NCBI GenBank assembly: GCA_903920485.1
Contig: CAIXMG010000026.1
Coordinates: forward strand, 1 to 11,561
DNA: 11,561 bases
Reading direction: 5' to 3'
Origin: an uncultured bacterium
GTDB lineage: Bacteria; Patescibacteriota; Minisyncoccia; Phycocordibacterales; UBA1006
Shown: piece after piece, positions 7,753 through 11,561 of the stretch
How positions within the stretch are numbered: position 1 is the first letter of the stretch
Layout: every line of letters begins with the position of its first letter
Program-made: the position numbers and the translations under genes
Notes under the pieces: generated by a model
Told to the model about the DNA's origin: nothing
The model's input: the letters and a program-made list of their open reading frames with translations, nothing else
The model's database searches: none

Positions 7753-7780
7753 TTGCAATTTTTTATAAATCGTGTAAAGT
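7753..7780 (+). promoter_or_regulatory. Probable promoter of rpmG
   Basis: The site has TTGCAA (7753-7758), a 16-base spacer and TAAAGT (7775-7780), with TG directly before the -10 hexamer. The ATG of rpmG is only 9 bases past the -10 box, so the mRNA would have almost no leader. An AGGG at 7781-7784 could act as a weak ribosome site only if transcription began further upstream. Confidence 0.5.
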
Positions 7781-7789
7781 AGGGCTACT

Positions 7790-7951
7790 ATGGCATCACA
7801 AGAAAACCTCGTAAAAATGGTCCACAAGGCAACCGGCCATGTGTATATGACCCGAAAGAACCGCAAGAAGCTTGCTACGGTAAAGCTGAAACTTCGAAAA
7901 TACAACCCGGTCCTCCGAAAGGTGGTCGAGTATACCGAAGGAAAGAAGTAA
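7790..7951 (+). CDS. rpmG: 50S ribosomal protein bL33
   Basis: This is a 53-residue basic protein: MASQENLVKMVHKATGHVYM, then TRKNRKKL, then KLKLRKYNPVLRKVVEYTEG. The run K-L-x-L-x-K-Y-x-P-x-L-R-K is the bL33 signature, and the length is normal for the family. It binds 23S rRNA near the E site of the large subunit. The zinc-binding Cys pairs of C+ forms are absent, so this is a zinc-independent C- form: the usual Y-C-P is Y-N-P here. The gene has its own probable promoter and ends inside the left arm of a shared terminator. Its coding strand is opposed by the converging THUMP methyltransferase gene. Confidence 0.93.
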   Translation: MASQENLVKMVHKATGHVYMTRKNRKKLATVKLKLRKYNPVLRKVVEYTEGKK

Positions 7952-7978
7952 AAAAATCCCCTGAGGGGATTTTTTTAC
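7948..7978. terminator. Perfect bidirectional terminator shared by rpmG and the THUMP methyltransferase gene
   Basis: Fourteen bases (7948-7961) are the exact reverse complement of 7965-7978, with the loop TGA. The G/C core is TCCCC/GGGGA, flanked by seven A on the left and seven T on the right, so each strand ends its hairpin with a U-tract. The stop codon of rpmG (7949-7951) and that of the converging gene (7975-7977) both lie in the arms. Confidence 0.92.
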
Positions 7979-8991
7979 TTGAACCGGCACTTGATGATAC
8001 GGGGCCTGAGATACGAATCGACGGACGTCAGGAACTTCAGGTCCATCGTTTCCACAATTGCAAACTTTGAGAGGGCGAGAATTCTTTCGAGGATTTCATA
8101 TTCGGTCGTATAGGTGACCAGCGTTCCTTCGGCGTTCAAAGCATGCTCGCAGTAATCCACGAATGACTGATAGAGCTTTTCCAGATCGTCTTCTTTCGAA
8201 ATCTGCATGCCAAACGGCAGATCGGACGCAACGATGTCGAAGATGCCAAGGTCGGGTTTGTCAAAAATGTCTGCGGTCTTGAGGTGGGTCGATTTCACCA
8301 AGCCCGCCTTCTTGATATTGTCGACGGCTTGGGCATTTCTCTTTCCGTCGATGTCAAAACCGATCAGTTTCAAGTTAGGGTTCGAAAGCCCTGCTTCTAT
8401 AAGAAGCGTTCCGCTGCCGGAAAAAATATTCAAGTAGGAAGATGCCGAATCAAGGTCACACAGCGTGTTCATCGCATAGGCGATCGTCGGGTTCAGTCCG
8501 CCGACAACATTCGAGACCCGGTAGACACGGGTCGAAAGTGGGCGAGGCGTTACGCATACGCCCACCTCCCACGTGGTGTCCAATTTCCCGATCGAAATCT
8601 TAAGGTCGGCATCCCCTGTTTCCGCAAGCTTGTAATTCGTGGCAATGAACCTCCGGATTGATTTTACTTCATCCGAATCGGATCCCGCGCAGCTCAATGA
8701 AAACGTCTTGAAGTCGTCGGGTTTCGTTCCGATGACTTCCTCAATAAGTTCGCCGAGTACGGACTTGTGGCGCGAGATGAACAAGGGATTGAGCGACGGG
8801 TCGTTCTTCACCAAATAAGCGTTACTCACGCTTCGCAAACCCTTCACGATTCCAAGACCCGAAAAGCTTTCGACGTAAACGCCGTTTCTGTCTCTTTTGA
8901 CCACGTTCAAGGAATCGTGCTGGGCTATCTCGTCGAGGACGATCTCCTGGAGGCCTGATACGTAGGTGAGCTTGATAAGTGTCTTATTCAT
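7975..8991 (-). CDS. THUMP-type RNA methyltransferase (UPF0020/Trm14-RlmL-like)
   Basis: This is a 338-residue protein. The N-terminal region (about 1-150) starts with a V-S-G-L-x-E-I-V-L-D-E-I segment like that of the ferredoxin-like plus THUMP unit, which binds structured RNA. The catalytic half has LNPTIAYAM (166-174), a SAM-binding motif LNIFSGSGTLLIEA (187-200), an acidic FDID (212-215) and the target-amine motif SDLPFG (256-261), a variant of the N-P-P-[FY] box. The DLPFG form is typical of guanine-N2 methyltransferases of the Trm14/THUMPD3 group; the bacterial relative RlmL modifies 23S rRNA. The predicted reaction is SAM-dependent N2-methylation of guanosine in tRNA or rRNA. The exact site is not determinable. 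The gene converges on rpmG through a shared terminator and diverges from tRNA-Trp. Confidence 0.85.
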   Translation of the reverse strand: MNKTLIKLTYVSGLQEIVLDEIAQHDSLNVVKRDRNGVYVESFSGLGIVKGLRSVSNAYLVKNDPSLNPLFISRHKSVLGELIEEVIGTKPDDFKTFSLSCAGSDSDEVKSIRRFIATNYKLAETGDADLKISIGKLDTTWEVGVCVTPRPLSTRVYRVSNVVGGLNPTIAYAMNTLCDLDSASSYLNIFSGSGTLLIEAGLSNPNLKLIGFDIDGKRNAQAVDNIKKAGLVKSTHLKTADIFDKPDLGIFDIVASDLPFGMQISKEDDLEKLYQSFVDYCEHALNAEGTLVTYTTEYEILERILALSKFAIVETMDLKFLTSVDSYLRPRIIKCRFK

Positions 8992-8998
8992 GACTCGT

Positions 8999-9007
8999 AA
9001 TGTACCA
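8999..9007 (-). promoter_or_regulatory. Extended -10 element of the THUMP methyltransferase gene
   Basis: On the minus strand the bases read TGG-TACATT, an extended -10 (TGn) element. Only 7 bases separate it from the ATG at 8991, so transcription would start at or next to the start codon. No convincing -35 box is present. Confidence 0.45.
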
Positions 9008-9012
9008 CAAAC

Positions 9013-9041
9013 TTGGAAAAGAGCCTTATCTATGCTTAAAT
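9013..9041 (+). promoter_or_regulatory. Promoter of tRNA-Trp
   Basis: The site has TTGGAA (9013-9018), a 17-base spacer and TTAAAT (9036-9041), preceded by TGC (9033-9035), making an extended -10. The predicted start at about 9048 lies next to the mature tRNA 5' end at 9050, implying a very short 5' leader. It lies back-to-back with the minus-strand element at 8999-9007. Confidence 0.6.
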
Positions 9042-9049
9042 AGGCGCAC

Positions 9050-9120
9050 GGGCGATTAGTTTAGTGGCAGAACGAAGGTCTCCAAAACCTTTGGTGTAGG
9101 TTCGATTCCTACATCGCCCG
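9050..9120 (+). tRNA. trnW: tRNA-Trp (anticodon CCA)
   Basis: All four arms pair. The acceptor is GGGCGAT (9050-9056) with ATCGCCC (9113-9119), and the discriminator is G9120. The D stem is GTTT/GAAC with one G-T pair. The anticodon stem is AAGGT/ACCTT with loop CTCCAAA (9080-9086). The T stem is GTAGG/CCTAC with loop TTCGATT. The anticodon CCA (9082-9084) reads UGG only. The 3' CCA is not encoded (the next bases are CAC), so it must be added by CCA-adding enzyme. Positions 36-38 are A-A-A, the MiaA recognition sequence. Confidence 0.97.
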
Positions 9121-9128
9121 CACGAGTG

Positions 9129-9137
9129 TGATATAAT
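9129..9137 (+). promoter_or_regulatory. Perfect extended -10 promoter of the YihY gene
   Basis: TGA-TATAAT matches the extended -10 consensus fully. The ATG at 9145 is 7 bases past the -10 box, so the mRNA is predicted to be leaderless. Any -35 contact would fall inside the T arm of the preceding tRNA gene. Confidence 0.68.
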
Positions 9138-9144
9138 TCTTGGC

Positions 9145-10002
9145 ATGAAACCCTGGTATCGCCGGCTTGGATCGTTTTTTGCAGATACGTGGAATTATTT
9201 CTTCACGTTCCGGCCGACGCGCATGGCATCGTCGTTGTCGTATTACGGACTGTTCGCCTTGGTTCCGATTCTTGTCATCACGTTCTGGATCGGCAGCCTC
9301 ATCGTGAATACGCAGACGCTTGCGGCTGAAATCCTTCAGCGAGTTGGCCTGATCCTCGGCCCCCAAAGCAGCAATTTTCTGCAGACCACATTCGCAAATG
9401 CGACCAGCCTCGGTGACCACCCGTTGACCGCGGTCATCGCCGTCGTAATTCTCATTGCGCTTGCGGTGTCGGGAATCGCGGAACTGAAGGAGAGTCTCGA
9501 TGACATCTGGCAGACTCCGTACAAGGAGTCGAAAACGATCTGGGCGTGGATGCTGAGCTACACGATTCCCATCCTTGCGACGCTCGGGTTCGGGATCATC
9601 TTCGCGCTTTTTATCGTGGGATCAAAATTCTTTCAGGCGGGATTCACGCTCGGGCTGAGCGACTCGGCACGTGATTTCATTGCCACGGTCGGCGGCCCCG
9701 TAGTCGTATTCCTTGTCACTACCATTGGAACCTTTATCGCCTACACGATCCTTCCCGAACGTTATGTTCCCCGAAGGCAGCTGCTGGTAGGGTCGATCAT
9801 CACGGGAGTATTTCTTACTCTGGGAAACGTCGCTCTCAGCTTTTACCTGACTCAAAGCACGACCCTTTCCGCATACGGCGTAGCAGGCTCGATCGTCGCC
9901 GTCCTGCTTTGGTTCTATTACTCGTCGCTGATCTTCCTGTTCGGGGCAAGTGCCACCTGGGTCTACCACAAGCGTCAGGAGGGCAAGCCGTACACGGACT
10001 AG
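9145..10002 (+). CDS. YihY/BrkB-family inner membrane protein
   Basis: This is a 285-residue protein with six hydrophobic segments (about 30-52, 94-114, 134-158, 180-203, 212-236 and 243-270) and a short charged C-terminus. Family marks are SSLSYYGLFALVPILV (29-44), I-A-E-L-K-x-S-L-D-D-I-W (111-122), Y-x-L-L-P-[DE]-R-like TILPERYVPRRQ (201-212) and YGVAGSIVAVLLWFYYSSLI (244-263). This is PF03631 (YihY/BrkB), once misnamed RNase BN; the molecular function is unresolved and transport has been suggested. The length is normal. The start is set by the promoter, which allows no upstream ATG. The gene converges on miaA with 10 bases between the stop codons and no terminator visible. Confidence 0.9.
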   Translation: MKPWYRRLGSFFADTWNYFFTFRPTRMASSLSYYGLFALVPILVITFWIGSLIVNTQTLAAEILQRVGLILGPQSSNFLQTTFANATSLGDHPLTAVIAVVILIALAVSGIAELKESLDDIWQTPYKESKTIWAWMLSYTIPILATLGFGIIFALFIVGSKFFQAGFTLGLSDSARDFIATVGGPVVVFLVTTIGTFIAYTILPERYVPRRQLLVGSIITGVFLTLGNVALSFYLTQSTTLSAYGVAGSIVAVLLWFYYSSLIFLFGASATWVYHKRQEGKPYTD

Positions 10003-10012
10003 AACTCTGGGC

Positions 10013-10933
10013 CTAAGCCAAAAAGTTCTGAACCACCTGAATGATTCTGTCGTGGTCAGCAATTGGGTTCATCCACTGAATCCTCGGATCCTTTTTGAGC
10101 CACGTATACTGACGGCGAACATACTGCCAGGTTTTGGTGACAAGCGTTGCCTTGAACTCATCAAGGGTGATGTTGCCGTTCACATACTGCAGGCCGTATT
10201 TGTATTCAAGTCCGAACGAGTCCAGTCGTTCCTCTGAAACCCCTTTCGCAAGGAGTTTTTTGATTTCGCCGAAGAGGGCGGGGATGCGCGCATCGATTCG
10301 TTTTTGGATTCTCTCAATAAGCTCCTCCTTCGGAAGAGTGAGTCCGATTATCACTACCTCACCCGACTTGCTTCGCAAGTCACCCTCTCCACTAACGTGG
10401 AGAGGGTCTTCTCCGTCGAGCGTCGCGTTTGCAATTTCAATAGCACGAATCAGTCTCACTTTATTATGCCGATCAATAGTCTCAGCACGTTCCGGATTTA
10501 CCAGCAAAAGTTTTTCAAACAATTCCTCCGTCGTCTGCAACTCGAGATCCTTGCGGAACTCAAGATTGGGTTCGACTTTTGGGAACTGCTTGTCGTCGAC
10601 AACGGCTGAAATGTACATGCCGGTGCCACCGCAGATGATGGGCAGCTTTCCTCGCGAATGAATGTCGGCAATCGCGTTTTTTGCAAGTTCTTGAAATTCT
10701 GCAACGGTAAAAATATGATCAAGGTCGGTGACGTCGATCAGGTGATGGGGAATGCCTTGCATTTCCTCGGCGGTGATTTTTGCCGCACCGACATCAAGGC
10801 CGCGGTAGACTTGTCGTGAATCGGCTGAAATGACTTCGCCGTTGAATTGTTTTGCGATTTCAATAACCAGTGCCGACTTTCCGGTCGCTGTCGGACCGCA
10901 GACGACCAGCAGGGGATTCTTGATATTACTCAT
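10013..10933 (-). CDS. miaA: tRNA dimethylallyltransferase MiaA
   Basis: This is a 306-residue protein, normal for the family. It carries the P-loop GPTATGKS (13-20), DSRQVYRGLDVGAAK (38-52) with the catalytic Asp38, the PHHLID segment (62-67), GGTGMYISA (102-110), NKVRLIRAIEIA (157-168) and a C-terminal TWQYVRRQYTWLKKD segment. The enzyme transfers a dimethylallyl group from DMAPP to N6 of A37 in tRNAs that read UNN codons, which stabilises codon pairing. An oddity lies at residues 176-192: these are encoded by a 51-base double-hairpin repeat (10358-10408) in the variable segment between the recognition helix and the IIGLTL strand. The core catalytic motifs are intact, so the enzyme is probably active. 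The gene is divergent from the small gene at 10992. Confidence 0.95.
   Translation of the reverse strand: MSNIKNPLLVVCGPTATGKSALVIEIAKQFNGEVISADSRQVYRGLDVGAAKITAEEMQGIPHHLIDVTDLDHIFTVAEFQELAKNAIADIHSRGKLPIICGGTGMYISAVVDDKQFPKVEPNLEFRKDLELQTTEELFEKLLLVNPERAETIDRHNKVRLIRAIEIANATLDGEDPLHVSGEGDLRSKSGEVVIIGLTLPKEELIERIQKRIDARIPALFGEIKKLLAKGVSEERLDSFGLEYKYGLQYVNGNITLDEFKATLVTKTWQYVRRQYTWLKKDPRIQWMNPIADHDRIIQVVQNFLA
10358..10408 (-). repeat. Two-hairpin palindromic repeat inside miaA
   Basis: In the sense direction of miaA, arm ACCCTCTCCAC (+ strand 10382-10392) pairs perfectly with GTGGAGAGGGT (10397-10407) around a 4-base loop. GACTTGC (10365-10371) pairs with GCAAGTC (10375-10381) around TTC. 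The hairpins are directly adjacent and are flanked by the CGGGTGAG/CTCACCCG end. The unit is 51 bases, exactly 17 codons, so the frame is kept. The layout resembles the interspersed 'GAGAGGGT - hairpin - CGGGTGAGG' repeat that I recall from many bacterial genomes. Confidence 0.75.
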
Positions 10934-10937
10934 AATG

Positions 10938-10954
10938 TATGGTACTATACCATA
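10938..10954. promoter_or_regulatory. Palindrome and extended -10 element of miaA
   Basis: TATGGTA (10938-10944) and TACCATA (10948-10954) form a 7-base inverted repeat around CTA. On the minus strand the same bases give TGG-TATAGT (10952 to 10944), an extended -10 element ending 10 bases before the miaA ATG. The palindrome could be an operator overlapping the promoter, or simply reflect the -10 sequence in AT-rich DNA. No clear -35 is present, and no strong promoter for the gene at 10992 is obvious; TATTAA at 10975-10980 is a weak candidate. Confidence 0.45.
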
Positions 10955-10991
10955 AATTTCAATTTATTTAACTTTATTAAAAACTCAAAAA

Positions 10992-11306
10992 ATGCTCCCT
11001 CCTGCTTCTCCTCCAACTCGCAAGGTCCAGATCATCACCCAACCGAAGATCATCTATAGAGGTTACACGATAGAAGACAAGTATGCCGAAGCTTTCATTG
11101 GTGAAATATTTCTTGTCGAGGTAACGATAGACAAATATATTGCTCGCTGGAAGTACGTAAAAGAGGCATTGCTTGAAAGCGGCCGCCGAGATGTTGTAAC
11201 GTATTTTGAACGGACCAGGGGAATGACTGAGGAGTCGTCTTTTGAGATCGACTCCTCGGATATAAGAACCGAAATTGACGTTACAAAAAAGCCGAAAAAG
11301 AAATAG
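10992..11306 (+). CDS. Small hypothetical protein
   Basis: I do not recognise this 104-residue protein. It has a Pro-rich start (MLPPASPPTRK), a likely folded middle (IIYRGYTIEDKYAEAFIGEI, then FLVEVTIDKYIARWKYVKEALLESGRRDVV) with alternating beta and helix character, and a charged Lys-rich end (TKKPKKK). There is no signal peptide, membrane segment or known motif. It is read in preference to the overlapping minus-strand frame because it starts in the expected divergent position from miaA and stops 17 bases before a terminator hairpin. No ribosome site is visible. Codon use is AT-richer than in the transporter gene. Confidence 0.65.
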   Translation: MLPPASPPTRKVQIITQPKIIYRGYTIEDKYAEAFIGEIFLVEVTIDKYIARWKYVKEALLESGRRDVVTYFERTRGMTEESSFEIDSSDIRTEIDVTKKPKKK

Positions 11307-11323
11307 GATCACATCTTCAACAA

Positions 11324-11347
11324 AACCCGCTCTGTGAAGAGCGGGTT
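11324..11347. terminator. Terminator hairpin between the small hypothetical gene and the TylF-like gene
   Basis: AACCCGCTCT (11324-11333) pairs perfectly with AGAGCGGGTT (11338-11347) around GTGA. On the minus strand the stem is followed by TTTTGTTG, a fair U-tract, 20 bases after the TylF-like stop. On the plus strand only TT follows, so termination there is probably weaker. Confidence 0.75.
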
Positions 11348-11366
11348 AAGTGTTGGTGCCTGTATC

Positions 11367-11561
11367 CTATATTTTTACAGCGATTCTTCCTGTGCTGTCA
11401 ATTCGGTTTAGAAGAATTGGCTTATTAATGAAATATTCATCAACCGCCTTTTTTGACCCTGCCCAAAACCCGTAATCGTCAATGATCAGCACTCCGTTCC
11501 TTAAAAGCAGCGGAAACAGATGAAGGAGCTCGTGCTTTGTCGATTCATACCAATCGGTATC
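11367..11561 (-). CDS. C-terminal part of a TylF/macrocin O-methyltransferase-like protein (truncated by the window end)
   Basis: Sixty-four codons are visible and open to the window edge, ending in TAG (11367-11369). The peptide contains DTDWYESTKHELLHLFPLL, RNGVLIIDDYGFWAGSKKAV, DEYF, then LNRIDSTGRIAVKI. The order D-x-D-W-Y-x-S-T, G-G/N-G-V-L-I-I-D-D-Y-G-x-W-x-G-x-x-K-A-V-D-E-Y-F and a final R-I-D-x-T-G-R-I is the C-terminal signature of the TylF family (PF05711), SAM-dependent sugar O-methyltransferases that use a divalent metal. The D-D-Y-G pair would be metal-binding. The family often acts on surface glycans or rhamnose-type sugars. The substrate here is unknown, and the N-terminal SAM-binding half lies outside the window. 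Confidence 0.85.
   Translation of the reverse strand, partial: DTDWYESTKHELLHLFPLLLRNGVLIIDDYGFWAGSKKAVDEYFINKPILLNRIDSTGRIAVKI

Noticed and set aside
7761..7770. TATAAA at 7764-7769 as the rpmG -10 box
   Set aside because: No -35-like sequence lies at the right distance, whereas TAAAGT at 7775 pairs with TTGCAA at 16 bases.
10977..11312. Minus-strand frame of 111 codons opposite the small hypothetical gene
   Set aside because: It would overlap the miaA promoter region and has no plausible start signal. The plus-strand frame fits the divergent layout and the terminator better, though this remains the least certain choice.

Overview
The window looks like part of a chromosome from a small-celled bacterium of the Candidate Phyla Radiation (Patescibacteria, probably a Parcubacteria-type lineage). 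This is inferred from several features. Two large secreted proteins end in a peptidoglycan-binding domain carrying a G-S-P-G-H-E-T insertion. The genes are tightly packed, with no gene-free stretch over 300 bases. Clear Shine-Dalgarno sites are nearly absent. Several -10 boxes lie only 7-10 bases before the start codon. UGA is not seen as a sense codon, and the base composition appears close to even. No phylogenetic search was possible, so the placement is tentative.

Positions 1-7734 (all + strand) are a cell-envelope block. It starts with the 3' end of a surface protein (end of a surface-repeat region, two fibronectin-III-like domains, Gly/Ser linker, peptidoglycan-binding domain). A small secreted DUF5666-like protein follows, then a terminator and a good sigma-70-type promoter. 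Next is a 1289-residue surface protein with 21 Asp-box repeats of about 42 residues. These fall into three groups of seven, so they probably form three tandem seven-bladed beta-propellers, followed by a fibronectin-like domain and a second peptidoglycan-binding anchor. Right behind it, with no visible terminator, come an unusual NRAMP-family transporter whose metal-binding motifs are altered, and (3 bases later) a membrane-anchored methyltransferase of FAM173 type.

Positions 7735-11561 hold housekeeping genes in alternating orientation. They are rpmG (ribosomal protein bL33, 53 codons), a THUMP-type RNA methyltransferase, tRNA-Trp(CCA), a YihY/BrkB membrane protein, miaA, a small unknown protein, and the 3' end of a TylF-like methyltransferase. 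There are three convergent pairs. rpmG and the THUMP methyltransferase share a perfect bidirectional terminator that contains both stop codons. Translation and tRNA modification link several of these genes: the tRNA-Trp has the A36-A37-A38 sequence recognised by MiaA.

The most notable observations are the 3 x 7 organisation of the propeller protein, a 51-base double-hairpin repeat lying in frame inside miaA, the altered metal site of the NRAMP protein, and a set of promoters that predict leaderless mRNAs.
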